Counted from the stretch's first letter, positions 26,965-35,721 are shown. The stretch: DNA of 64,000 nt from Embleya sp040605455 (GCF_040605455.1 NZ_JBEXCV010000016.1:1-64000), one strand, 5' to 3'. The notes: generated by a model from the letters alone, not told the origin. A program made the numbers and translations.

Positions 26965-27807
26965 TCAGGTCCAGGCGCGGAAGGCCTTCCGAAGGAGTTC
27001 GCCGAACTCGGCGGGATGCGTGGTCAGGCCGGTGTGCCCGCCTGGAAAGTGCTGGAGTTCCGTGCCGAGGCGCTCGGCCAGGAAAGCGGCAGGACGGTAG
27101 AGCAGCTCGCCGCGTGAATCCTGGCCGCACGCGAGCACAAGCCGGTCCGACAGCGCCTCCAGCTGGTGGATGTCCGGGGCGTAGGACATGAAGCTGGGCA
27201 CGATGCGCCCGACGAAGTACGGCAGGTCGGCCATCGTTTGCTCGGCCCGCGCCGCCGCTTGCGGCGGAAGCTTGATCTCGGCCTTCGGCTCGGTGGTGTC
27301 GACGTCCTTCTTCAGACCCGCAGCGAACACGGCCATCGCCGGCATGAGCCCCTGGGCGTGGAACGTCGCTTGCACCCGTGCGATGAGCGCGCGGTGCTCG
27401 GCGGCGTCCGGCAGGACCTCCACTACCGGCGGCTCGTGCGCCACGACGCGTTCGAGGCGTTGGGGACGGGTGATAAGCAGGTGCAGGGCGGCGATCGCGC
27501 CCGAGCTTGCGCCGAACACCCGGGCGGGCTCATCGGGCGACAGCAGTTCCAGTATCCGGAACGCGTCATCGGCGTGCTCGGTCACTCGCTGCTCGGCCTC
27601 GGGGTCGTCCAGCGTGCTGCGGGACATGCCGCGCGGGTCGTAGGTCGCGACGGTGTATTCGGCGGCCAGGTCGTCGGCGATGGCGTCGAAGGAGGCCGCG
27701 CCGCCCGTCCCTCCGGGGATCAGCAGCAGGAGCGGTCCCTGGCCGCGCACTTCGTAGTGCAGCGTCGCACCGTTCACGCGCAGGCTGCCGATGGTCGGGT
27801 CGGTCAT
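26965..27807 (-). CDS. Alpha/beta hydrolase
   Basis: 280 aa; ATG 27807 is preceded by AAGGAG and overlaps the TetR stop (ATGA). Fold features: LHYEVRGQGPLLLLIPGGTG (oxyanion region), YTVATYDPRGMSRSTLDDPE, the nucleophile elbow VFGASSGAIAALHLL, and the catalytic His in FPGGHTGLTTHPAEF. Such proteins, coupled to a TetR regulator, are widespread in actinobacteria and often act on ester or lactone compounds; substrate not predictable. Probably autoregulated with its regulator through the operator at 28411. Confidence 0.8.
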   Translation of the reverse strand: MTDPTIGSLRVNGATLHYEVRGQGPLLLLIPGGTGGAASFDAIADDLAAEYTVATYDPRGMSRSTLDDPEAEQRVTEHADDAFRILELLSPDEPARVFGASSGAIAALHLLITRPQRLERVVAHEPPVVEVLPDAAEHRALIARVQATFHAQGLMPAMAVFAAGLKKDVDTTEPKAEIKLPPQAAARAEQTMADLPYFVGRIVPSFMSYAPDIHQLEALSDRLVLACGQDSRGELLYRPAAFLAERLGTELQHFPGGHTGLTTHPAEFGELLRKAFRAWT

Positions 27808-28397
27808 GAGGAGTCTCCTTCTCGGGATGGGAGCCAGTGCTCCAGGAGGGTGTGCAGGGCGTCGAGGGCGCGGACCCAGGAGTGCTGCGGCAAGCGCTCG
27901 TGTGCGAACCCGCCCGCGGCCTCCAAGGCGACGAACCCGTGGAATGTGCTGCGCAGCAACCGGACCGCGTCGGTCAGGTCGGGCTCGGCCAGTCCGTAGC
28001 CGCGCAGCATGCCGTAGGTCAGCTCGACCGCGCGCCGTGGTCCGGGCGCTTTTGCGGCCAGCTCGGGGTCGATCTGGATCGGGGTCTGCGTCGCCATGTA
28101 GCGGCCCGGATGCTTGTGGGCGTAGTCCCGCCAGGCGTTCGCAAACGCGACCAGCGCGTCCTTGCGCGCCCGCCCGGCGGTCGCCTCCGCGATGCGGATG
28201 CTCTTCTCGTCCGCCGCAAGGAGCGCGATCCGTCCGCGCAGATCCGCCAGGCTGCGGACGTGCGTGTAGAGGCTCGCGTCCTTCACGCCGAGCCGTCGCG
28301 CCACCTGTGACATGGTCACTTGGTCGAGCCCGACCTCGTCTGCCAGTTCGGCGCCCGCGACCGTCACCCGCTCCGCCGTCAGCCCGGCCCGCGCCAT
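27804..28397 (-). CDS. TetR/AcrR-family regulator with WHG-type C-terminal domain
   Basis: 197 aa; ATG 28397. N-terminal HTH: RVTVAGAELADEVGLDQVTM, SQVARRLGVKDASLYTHVRS. The ligand domain has the family trait RAVELTYGMLRGYGL and STFHGFVALEAAGGFAH. It forms an operon with the hydrolase. CCTAGG repeats just upstream of its start are the probable operator. Confidence 0.85.
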   Translation of the reverse strand: MARAGLTAERVTVAGAELADEVGLDQVTMSQVARRLGVKDASLYTHVRSLADLRGRIALLAADEKSIRIAEATAGRARKDALVAFANAWRDYAHKHPGRYMATQTPIQIDPELAAKAPGPRRAVELTYGMLRGYGLAEPDLTDAVRLLRSTFHGFVALEAAGGFAHERLPQHSWVRALDALHTLLEHWLPSREGDSS

Positions 28398-28410
28398 GTG
28401 CCCTCCCCAA

Positions 28411-28453
28411 GATCCTAGGATATCTAGGTATAGCCTAGGAGTCCTAGGTATAC
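28411..28453 (-). promoter_or_regulatory. CCTAGG-repeat operator/promoter of the TetR-hydrolase operon
   Basis: Between base 28411 and 28453 the AT-richer DNA contains TCCTAGGA, TCTAGGTATA, GCCTAGGA and TCCTAGGTATAC, giving four CTAGG-centred half-sites in nested inverted repeats. It starts 14 bases upstream of the TetR start codon and overlaps the likely promoter, as expected for autorepression. Confidence 0.55.
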
Positions 28454-28501
28454 CAAGCGGAGGGGCGCATTCACACAGGTACCGCTGCGGATGACGGGGA
28501 A

Positions 28502-28816
28502 TCAGGGCTGGGCACCAACACCTGTGCGTGCGGATGCCCGCTGGTCGCCGCGCGCGTGAGCGAGCTGGCGACGCAGACGCTGATTCTCTTCTGTGAGTTG
28601 CCGGTTCCGTTCCAGGGCTGCCTCCAGGCGTGCGTGCAGCGAGGCATCGGAGGAACGCTCAGCCGCAGGGATCTGCGGTGAGGGGGAACGGCGGCTCGTT
28701 GCACGGAGACTTTCGATCTCGGCTCGGATGTCGGGCCGGCAGTAGAGCCAGCACCACAGCCAGACCGGTTTCGGATCGCGGTCGCCCGGCAGGTGCTCAA
28801 CCTTCAGTCGCACCAA
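28502..28816 (-). pseudogene. Chimera of IS701-like transposase and DUF6262/TnpC-like fragments
   Basis: A 104-residue frame starts with VRLKVEHLPGDRDPKPVWLW, a motif of IS701-type transposases, and after ~25 residues changes to the DUF6262 coiled coil (SSDASLHARLEAALERNRQL, ENQRLRRQLAHARGDQRA). Two unrelated transposition genes were joined in frame by deletion. The stretch from 28817 to 29202 holds further debris without a readable gene. Confidence 0.5.
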
Positions 28817-29202
28817 CGTGCCGTGCCGGCTTTCTCCAAGACGCGGCGGGCGTCCTCGACGGTCAGATGCCCATAGTCTCGGTCGTGTCGGTGTGGATGC
28901 CGGCTACGGTCCGCTGGTGCCCGTGGAATTCCCGACTGACGTATACGGGGCCTCCAGAGCTGGTCTTCGAACTGCCCCCGAATGGCCGATGTCTCGTCTT
29001 ATCTGACGTAGCCGGCTCTCCGGGTTGAGGCGTGAGAGGGTCGTGCCCGGGATGAGACCTGGAGATTCGCTGACGGCCTCGGGCCGGTGGCGGCCGAGTC
29101 GGCAGTCGAGACGCTCCGGCGAGCAAACCCGGGGGCTCCCCGACGACGAGGGCAACCTGCTGGGGGCGTACACCGCGAAGCTGCAGGGCGAGGAGGCGAG
29201 GC

Positions 29203-30780
29203 ATGACCGCGCGGCGCACCGATCCCCGGCCGCCCGAGGCGTGGTGGTCGGAGGAGGACCAAGAGTGGGTCCTCGGCGACAAGGACGAGCACGGACGTCT
29301 CACGGGCCTGGTCCGCCGTTGGGACGCGGACGGCCGGTTCATCTACGAGTCCGAGCATGCGGCCGGCCGTCCGCACGGCATCTACCGGCGCTACGACCAC
29401 CCCGGCGGCGAGTTGTCGCAGGAGGGCCGGTACACGGACGGCCGCGTCGACGGCGTACGGCGCTTCCACCGGCCGAGAACCCGGAGCCGCAGTCGCCGGG
29501 GCCGGGATACGGCTCGGGTGGCCCGTGGCGGGACGCGGTGGAGTCGGTACGTGTCTACGAGTGCGTGTACGCCGACGGCGACTTGATCGGCACCCGTCAT
29601 CTCGACGGAGCCGGGGTCGAGGTCCAACACAGCTCGGGCAAGCCCGTGCCGCCGCGCCCCGAAGGCGTGGCACCCACGGCGAGCCATCTGCCGGGCTTGG
29701 GGGACGTCGCGTGGCTGTTCATGCGGCGGCGTGGCGAGGAAGGTGAGGAGACGCTCGAAACCCGGCGCTGGTGGGCCGACGGCACCCTCCAGAGCGAGTG
29801 GACCCTCGACGGCACCGACCGGCGCTACTACCGGAGTGGCGTCCTCTGGTGGGAGCACCGTCGGGTGCCTCGTGGGGACGTCCGCCCCCTGCACGGCACT
29901 TGGCGCTACCACGACGTGCACGGACTGCTGCGCCGTGAGTCCGGCTACGACTCCGGGTCCGGACGCGGAGTCGAGCGGCACCGGACCCGGCACCGCACGG
30001 CCGAGGAGGCGGACGGTCGCGGCGTCACCCGCTCCGGCCCGGTCGAGGACGCCGTCGAGGTGGGCCTGTGGCAGGTCCGCGACGCCGACGGCACACCCGT
30101 ACGGGAGGTCCGGCTCGGGCGCCTGTGGGGCAACGCCGATCTGCCGGCTACCCCGGCCGCCGCCGAACTGCCGTACAGTGCAGCGGAGTTGCACGCCGTG
30201 CTCGCCGAAGCCGACGCCGACGACCCGGACGGCGGCCCCGCGCAGCTGGCCCGGATCCGGCTCTCCGCCCGGGAGGGCGCCGCAGCACTCACGCCGGTCA
30301 TCGGCGACGAGCGGCCCTGGCCCGCCGTCATGGTCGACGGTCCCTACTGGCACGAGGGCATACCTGTCTCGCCGCTGACCCCGCGGTCGTCACTCACCGA
30401 GGTGATCCATGCCCTGCGGTGGGGAGAGTCTGCGGGCCCGACCCTGGCCCGGCTCGCCCACGACCTCTTCCACCGCGGGCACCTGCACACCGCCCTGGAC
30501 GTCATCGACGCGGCCCTCCTCCTCGGCGACGACGCCGACCGGCACCGGACACGGGCGGTCCTGCTCAGGGCCCTCGGCCGCGACACCGACGCCGACGCCG
30601 TCGTCCCGGGACCGGACCACGTCGACCCGGCCGCCGCCCGTCTGCTGCTCGCCATCCGTGAACGCCCCGCCGACAACGGCCCCCGGCTGGCCTACGCGGA
30701 GCTGGTGGCCCTCTCCCACCCCGAGCACGCCCGGCTGATCACGCCCAGTGCGGCAGCAACGCGGACGACGAGGACGCCGC
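29203..30780 (+). pseudogene. MORN-like/TIGR02996 N-terminal and middle part of a frameshifted LRR protein
   Basis: ATG 29203 opens a frame with MORN/YwqK-like repeats (GLVRRWDADGRFIYESEHAA, GRPHGIYRRYDHPGGELSQE). Near 29470 the homologous reading moves to another frame, continuing as a WWADGTLQSEWTLDGTDRRY repeat region, a long middle domain, and a TIGR02996-type motif (LLLAIRERPADNGPRLAYAE). At about 30742 it moves again to the LRR frame at 30782. All three parts read as one ancestral gene of ~930 codons. Two indels, or sequencing errors, separate them. Confidence 0.55.
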
Positions 30781-30781
30781 C

Positions 30782-31999
30782 GTGGCCGCGTACTTGGCCG
30801 CGCTGCCCGAGGAGGTGCGTGACGTCCTCATCGGCCGCCCGGAACGCGGATTCGTGCGCTCGGTCTCCGACATGGAAGCGGCGACCTTCCTGCGTCACCA
30901 TGACGCCCTCTTCCGCGCCGGGCCCGAAGACGACTGCCTCGAGCTGCAGTTCGCAAGCGACCATCTCGCCGAGATCTCGCTGCTTCCCGCTCTCGGCCGC
31001 TACCGCAGCGTACGCACCTATGACACCTACCTGGACGGCGACGCCGTGGCCCGGCTGGCCCGGTCGCCGCATCTGCGGCAGTTGGAAAGTCTCGCGCTGC
31101 CGGATTCCAACCTGGACGACGACGGTCTGACCGCCCTGCTCACCAGCCACAGCTACCCGCGCCTGCGTGAACTGGACCTGTCCGCCTCACGTTACGACGA
31201 GCAGGAATTTTCCTCCGCCGGGCTCCTACGGCTGCCCGACGCCGTCTTCGCGCCGCATCTGGAGCGCCTCGACCTCAAGCGCAGCACCTTCGACGATCTC
31301 GACAGCGCCCTGGCGACGGTCCTACCGGCACTGCCGCGCCTCACCGACCTCACACTTGACAACCACCTGCTCGGCGACAACGTGCTGACCCGGCTGAGCG
31401 AGCTGCCCAACCGCTTCACCGCGCTCGACCTCGCGAGCGGCGCCTTCACCCAGGAAGGCGTCGACGCGCTGGTCAACTCCCCTGTGGCAGCCGGCCTCCA
31501 GAGTCTCGCCATGGCGATCAACGGTTTCAATACCGGGGCCGCCATGCTCACACTGGTGCGGGGGCGGCGGCTGGGCGCCCTGCGGACGCTCCAGCTCTCC
31601 GGGGGCTATCTCGACAGGCTGCCACCCGAGATCGGCCCCGCCCTCGCGGAGTCGGTGTTCACCGAATCGCTGGAACTACTGCGGCTGGACCGGGGCCGCC
31701 TCGGCCCCGACGGCACCGCCGGCCTGGCAGCGGCATCGTTCCGGCGGCTGCGCCGCCTCGACCTCGGCAACTGCGGCATCGGCGACCGCGGAGCGGCTGT
31801 CTTGGCCCGCACCCCGATGCCGGCCACCCTGCGGTGTCTGGTGCTCGACAACAACGAGATCGGCGACGCGGGTGCACTCGCCCTGGCCCGGTCACCGCAC
31901 CTGACCGGACTCGAAGGGCTCGGACTCCGGCACAACCGGTTCGGAGACCGTGCCGCCCGGGCACTGCGTGAACGCTTCGGCGGTGCCCTGTACGGCTGA
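30782..31999 (+). CDS. Leucine-rich-repeat C-terminal part of the frameshifted gene
   Basis: 405 residues in an open frame; homology already begins around 30745 as QCGSNADDEDAAVAAYLAAL, so the apparent start at 30782 is internal. LRR units with the L-x-x-L-x-L pattern recur (HLRQLESLALPDSNLDDDGL, RLRELDLSASRYDEQEFSS, SLELLRLDRGRLGPDGTAGL, TLRCLVLDNNEIGDAGALAL). LRR domains bind proteins. Whether this half is translated separately is unknown. Codon usage is normal, so decay is recent or the frameshift is an assembly error. Confidence 0.55.
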   Translation: MAAYLAALPEEVRDVLIGRPERGFVRSVSDMEAATFLRHHDALFRAGPEDDCLELQFASDHLAEISLLPALGRYRSVRTYDTYLDGDAVARLARSPHLRQLESLALPDSNLDDDGLTALLTSHSYPRLRELDLSASRYDEQEFSSAGLLRLPDAVFAPHLERLDLKRSTFDDLDSALATVLPALPRLTDLTLDNHLLGDNVLTRLSELPNRFTALDLASGAFTQEGVDALVNSPVAAGLQSLAMAINGFNTGAAMLTLVRGRRLGALRTLQLSGGYLDRLPPEIGPALAESVFTESLELLRLDRGRLGPDGTAGLAAASFRRLRRLDLGNCGIGDRGAAVLARTPMPATLRCLVLDNNEIGDAGALALARSPHLTGLEGLGLRHNRFGDRAARALRERFGGALYG

Positions 32000-32335
32000 C
32001 GCGGCGACCGGACTCACCGCCGCCCGGACGAAGGCAGCAGCAGCTTTCCTTCGCGTCCCAAGGTCAGAGCGAGGTCGGCATCCACCGAGCCCTCCACCAC
32101 CGCAGGCCCCGAACCCGAGACTCGCATCGACCCGACCACTACGAACAGGGGGTGTCGCCAACGAACGGCGATCCAACCGACACGTAGCTGAGCGTGATGC
32201 TCTGGCCGTTGGAGCGGGCGGCCGACGGCAGGGGAGCCGCCGACGGTGTTTCATAGGTGGTCACCCAATGCCGCGAAGTCAGGGATCGCCAGGCGGTTGT
32301 CAAGCAAGGGGCTACGTGAACTTCAGGCTCTGAGC
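32000..32335. other. Intergenic stretch without recognisable gene
   Basis: Between the LRR gene and the chimeric gene at 32336 no frame gives family-like sequence. A minus-strand stretch ending at 32139 (TPCS end) is open but unsupported. Confidence 0.3.
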
Positions 32336-33091
32336 TCAGAGGAAGACGCGCGCCACCTCCAGCCACTTCTGTGCGTCCTCGCCGGTCGCCGTCATGTCCG
32401 TCTCGGACCAGGGGCGACGCCGGGTGACACACAGGCAGAAGTCCGGGGCGCTGCCCTGAACCCGTTGCGTGGCAGCCTCGGGGCCCCACACCCAGGTCTG
32501 TCCGTCGGGTGCTGTCAGTTCGACACGGAAGGGGTCCGCCGGCTGAGGCAGTCCGACGGCGGCGAAGGACAGCTCCCGTCCCAACACCCCCAGCGAAGCG
32601 ACGTGTTGCAGTCGATCCGTCGGGCGGCGCGCCACGCCCACGGCATCGAAGACGTCCTGCCCGTGTGCCCAGGTTTCCATCAGACGAAGGGGCACCATCA
32701 GAGCCGGGGTCACCTTCGACATGTACCAGGGGAATGCGTGATACCCGAACCGCTTCTGAATCTCCGCCGCGTGCTCGTACGGCGTCATCCGCCGCTCCGG
32801 ATACCGCTTCACACACGACGCGTCCGCGATCGCGAGTTGCCCGGCCAGATACTCGACCACCTCCCACGGCACCGCCGGCGGATCGTCCCCCAGGAACCGA
32901 CCGATGTAGCGGACCGTGCAGATCTGGATCGCCATACCCAGGCGATGACTGTCCGTCCTTCGCAACGCGATCAGGTCCCGATCGTGGTCGTCCAGGAAGA
33001 AGAACCGCTCCAACTCGGGACGCGTGGGCACCTCGTTGAAGGCCCGATACGCGGTGGCCTGCTCGTCTTCTTCGCGCTCGGTATGTCTCAT
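32336..33091 (-). CDS. In-frame chimera: Tn3 transposase N-terminus fused to TIGR03084-like isomerase C-terminus
   Basis: 251 aa in one open frame from ATG 33091. Residues ~10-120 are the DUF4158 start of a Tn3 transposase: RPELERFFFLDDHDRDLIAL, VEYLAGQLAIADASCVKRYP, HAAEIQKRFGYHAF. From residue ~121 the sequence is the second half of a TIGR03084/mycothiol maleylpyruvate isomerase-type protein: LRLMETWAHGQDVFDAVGVA, PTDRLQHVASLGVLGRELSF, WGPEAATQRVQGSAPDFCLC. The metal-binding N-terminal half of the isomerase is lost. The fusion probably arose by deletion inside a transposon insertion; whether it is expressed is unknown. Confidence 0.7.
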   Translation of the reverse strand: MRHTEREEDEQATAYRAFNEVPTRPELERFFFLDDHDRDLIALRRTDSHRLGMAIQICTVRYIGRFLGDDPPAVPWEVVEYLAGQLAIADASCVKRYPERRMTPYEHAAEIQKRFGYHAFPWYMSKVTPALMVPLRLMETWAHGQDVFDAVGVARRPTDRLQHVASLGVLGRELSFAAVGLPQPADPFRVELTAPDGQTWVWGPEAATQRVQGSAPDFCLCVTRRRPWSETDMTATGEDAQKWLEVARVFL

Positions 33092-33135
33092 GAGACATGC
33101 AGCCGACGCAAGCCGGGGCCTGGATCTGCAGGTTA

Positions 33136-33226
33136 CTGAGATTTGATGCGTGATGTCGCTGGGTCGACGCCTTGAACTGCGAAGAGGAGGGCCCGCCCCG
33201 CGGCATCACGCGAAGATCACCAGTAA
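33136..33226 (+). repeat. Left terminal inverted repeat of the DinB cassette
   Basis: Pairs with 33908-33997. The outer 28 bases are identical; the inner block ending GCGAAGATCACCAGTAAC is again nearly identical, with the divergence (a few substitutions and a 3-base gap) in between. Confidence 0.8.
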
Positions 33227-33321
33227 CACCCCGATGTCCCCAACCGTGACGAAGATCGTAAATCGCGGAAGAGCCTTCACCCAGGCGCCTCCTCCCGACC
33301 GCCCTGGTAGCGTGCGCCGGC

Positions 33322-33837
33322 ATGTCATCGGAACTGGAACGCCCCCCGCGCCAAGCGGACGAACGCACCGCGCTCATCGGCTGGCTGGACCTGCAGCGGC
33401 AGATCCTGCGCTGGAAATGCGAAGGGCTGAGCGACGAGGACGCGCGCCGCCCGGTCATCCCGACCTCACCGGACATGACGATGGCCGGTCTCATCTCCCA
33501 CATGCGCTGGACCGAGCACATATGGCTGGAAGTGCTGTTCCTCGGCGGCGACAAGAAGCAGAACCCCGCATTCGACGAGTCAACCAAGAACGCCGACTGG
33601 CACACCGACGGCCGCCCCCTCGCAGAGCTCCTCGCGGAGTACGAGGCCCAGTGCGCCCGCAGCAACGAGATCGTTGCCGCGGCCGACCTGGACGACGCCG
33701 GCCGCCACCCCGACTTCCGCGACGGCAGCGCCAACCTCCGCTGGATGCTGATCCACCTCGTCGAGGAGACGGGGCGACACGCGGGGCACGCGGACATCGT
33801 CCGGGAGCTACTCGACGGCACGAAGGGCTACTTCTAG
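33322..33837 (+). CDS. DinB-family protein (DUF664-like)
   Basis: 171 aa; ATG 33322. A four-helix DinB/YfiT-like bundle: ALIGWLDLQRQILRWKCEGL, GLISHMRWTEHIWLEVLFLG with the first metal-ligand His, and WMLIHLVEETGRHAGHADIV with the second and third His (H-x-x-x-E-x-x-x-H-x-x-H pattern). Such proteins are putative thiol-dependent metalloenzymes (mycothiol or bacillithiol S-transferases) or hydrolases, often linked to detoxification. It is the only cargo of an inverted-repeat cassette. All three metal ligands are intact, so the enzyme is probably functional. Confidence 0.8.
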   Translation: MSSELERPPRQADERTALIGWLDLQRQILRWKCEGLSDEDARRPVIPTSPDMTMAGLISHMRWTEHIWLEVLFLGGDKKQNPAFDESTKNADWHTDGRPLAELLAEYEAQCARSNEIVAAADLDDAGRHPDFRDGSANLRWMLIHLVEETGRHAGHADIVRELLDGTKGYF

Positions 33838-33907
33838 CACAGCCCCGCGAAGCGGGCCCTTCCCTCAGGAGCCAGGCCAACACGCCTCACGACCAATGCG
33901 GGAGAGC

Positions 33908-33997
33908 CCGTTACTGGTGATCTTCGCATGATGCCGCGCGGCTGTCGTCTTCGCAGTTCAAGACGCCGCCCCAGCGACATCACGCATCAAATCTCAG
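33908..33997 (-). repeat. Right terminal inverted repeat of the DinB cassette
   Basis: Reverse complement of 33136-33226. Its outermost bases supply the present stop codon (TAC TGA) of the tnpC-like gene. Confidence 0.8.
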
Positions 33998-34446
33998 TAG
34001 CGGCGCTGACGGCCCCGGCGGGGTCGGATCGGGATAACGGTGGTTGAGACGTCCCTGGCGAGCTGCTGCCGGAGGGCTTCGTTGTCGTGGTGGAGGGCAG
34101 CGATCGCGGTGGCAGCGGCCTTGAGCTTGTTCTCCAGGAGGGTGCATTCCTGGGTCTTGGCGGCCAGCCGCTTCTTGAGGTCGGCGATGGTAGCGTCGCG
34201 CTGGGACTCGCCGGGGGTGGTCTTGCCATGAGTGGCGATGTGGGCGTCCCAGTCGGCGAGGACGGCGTAGGCGCGGTTCATGGTGGCGCGGCTGATCTGG
34301 GCTTCTTTGTAGAGGTTCTCTTTGGTGAGACGCCCGTCGGTGCGCTGGGGCCGGCCTTCGAGGAGACGGGTCATCGCGCCGCGCAGAGCGGCTGCGGCCT
34401 TCGGGCTGACCTGGTCCTGGGGCGCGTCGCTGGCGAGGTCGGTCAC
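33994..34446 (-). CDS. TnpC-like (DUF6262-type) transposition accessory protein
   Basis: 150 aa from GTG 34446, preceded by AAGGAG and overlapping the end of the upstream integrase remnant. Helical N-terminus (SPKAAAALRGAMTRLLEG), an HTH (LTKENLYKEAQISRATMNRA), and a C-terminal coiled coil (RDATIADLKKRLAAKTQECT, LLENKLKAAATAIAALHHDN). Third gene of Tn554-like tyrosine-recombinase transposons; presumed accessory to integration. The last codon and stop come from the inserted DinB cassette; the native end was one residue shorter. Confidence 0.7.
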   Translation of the reverse strand: MTDLASDAPQDQVSPKAAAALRGAMTRLLEGRPQRTDGRLTKENLYKEAQISRATMNRAYAVLADWDAHIATHGKTTPGESQRDATIADLKKRLAAKTQECTLLENKLKAAATAIAALHHDNEALRQQLARDVSTTVIPIRPRRGRQRRY

Positions 34447-34632
34447 GGGCGAGGCTCCTTCGCCATCGTGAGAACCCGGTTGGTGGTGTCCAGTTCGCGC
34501 TCGGCGAGCTCGCGGCAGACGGTCGGAATGCGGGGGTTGTTGATGATCTCCAGTTGTTTGCGCCCGTGGGAGTCGTAGAAGGGCAGTTGTTCGGAGGTGA
34601 TCATGCTGTTGCCGCACATCGAGAGCCGCTCT
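34444..34632 (-). pseudogene. Tn554-like tyrosine recombinase, last ~60 residues
   Basis: A frame ending at the TGA in 34444-34446 reads PPERLSMCGNSMITSEQLPF, YDSHGRKQLEIINNPRIPTV, CRELAERELDTTNRVL, the characteristic tail after the catalytic Tyr of transposon recombinases. The catalytic domain is absent; upstream DNA (34633-34780) is unrelated debris. It overlaps the tnpC-like start by 3-4 bases, the native operon layout. Confidence 0.6.
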
Positions 34633-34783
34633 GGTGGCAGAGGGCGATCCGTTCGCCGAAGACCTGGTTTTCGACCTCACGCATGCCCTGGGCTTCCGAT
34701 TCGACGGCGGCACGTCCCTTGAACCATCGGTTGCCGGCATCTGATCATGCCCGCCCGAGGACAACCGAGGTCGACGCCGGCTG

Positions 34784-34993
34784 TCAACACCGACTCAAAG
34801 CCGCCGGCAGTGACAAGAAGTCTGGAACGAGTTGGAAGCGGGCCGTGTGGTACTTCAGCGCGACCTTGCCCGCAGTGGTCCGGCACGGGGAGCCCGCCGG
34901 GGCCCGGCAGGTGGACATCGGGCAGGAACGCGCTTCGACGAGCTTGTGCGGGTCGCTGTTCACACCCCGGATCGTTTCAGGGGTGCGTTTCAC
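34784..34993 (-). pseudogene. Serine recombinase zinc-ribbon N-terminal fragment
   Basis: From GTG 34993: KRTPETIRGVNSDPHKLVEA, then the ribbon CPMSTCRAPAGSPCRTTAG and VALKYHTARFQLVPD, corresponding to the start of the recombinase type at 26065. The catalytic domain is missing; the frame ends at 34784 in unrelated sequence. Confidence 0.55.
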
Positions 34994-35024
34994 GGGTCAA
35001 GGGCAAGGAAACGACCCGTGAAAC
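34987..35024. repeat. 12-bp perfect inverted repeat over the recombinase-fragment start
   Basis: GTTTCACGGGTC (34987-34998) and GACCCGTGAAAC (35013-35024) are exact inverted copies separated by 14 bases. The left arm contains the start codon of the recombinase fragment. It may be an operator, a recombination site or a terminator. Confidence 0.6.
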
Positions 35025-35721
35025 ACGATGACCTGCTCGGATATCTCGGCGGGGCGGTGTTGCAACGGCGGGCACCTATGAAACGGGACCGCCGCACCGA
35101 GGACATCGGACCGCCGCCGAGTGGCACCCGGCCCGGTGAGGTTGCCGTCCATGAACCTGCGGCGAGCTCCCATCGGTCCGCCGAGGGACCATCGCGACCC
35201 TTCGCCGACCGATTCCTCCCACCGACCCCGAGAACGGGCCCGGGCAATCCAGTGGAAAGGAGGTGGTGGGTCGTCCGTCGAGGTCGGGAGGTGATACTCC
35301 CGGTGTGGGGCGGTCGAGGGACGATGGGCCTGGTGCGGCGGGGGACCCCACGTCGCCGGCCACCCCGGGAGAGTGACCGAGGAGCCGAGGGACGCCCGCC
35401 CCCGGGTGGACGGCACCCCGGGGCGCCGCGAGGCCCCGGGTCTCCAAGCTCTTCGGGACGCCGTCCCGAATGCCGCGGGCCGCTTCGACGGGCGATGTGT
35501 GGGCGGCTCCCGGCGTGGCCGGTGTGGCTCGGCTGTCGGCGACGGGTCTTCATCGGCCAGGAGCGCTGGGGCTGGGAGTTCGTTCAGCCGTCCGCGCCCC
35601 CGCACACCGGGACACGCAGCATCCGCCCGTCTACTCCGAACCCTCCGGCGACGGCCATTGCGACGCAAATACCATGGCCTGCAGGCCACAGTCTGCCCTA
35701 CCCGAGTGAGGGAACCGAAGC
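35025..35721. other. ~700 bp without supported gene
   Basis: Several overlapping frames on both strands stay open, but all give Pro/Arg/Gly-rich text without domain-like pattern. I regard the stretch as non-coding or decayed. A GGAAAGGAGGTGG box at about 35257 is not followed by a credible gene. Confidence 0.35.

Larger units (their letters stand above)
33136..33997. mobile_element. 862-bp cassette with ~90-bp terminal inverted repeats carrying only dinB-like gene
   Basis: The ends, starting CTGAGATTTGATGCGTGATG on each strand, are imperfect inverted repeats of about 90 bases (33136-33226 and 33908-33997). TA flanks both sides (33134-33135 and 33998-33999), as for IS630/Tc1-type insertion. 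Removing the element with one TA restores CGC CGC TAA, a clean end for the tnpC-like gene at 33994. No transposase is inside; the sole gene is DinB-like. It therefore looks like a non-autonomous mobile cassette mobilised in trans. Confidence 0.75.
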
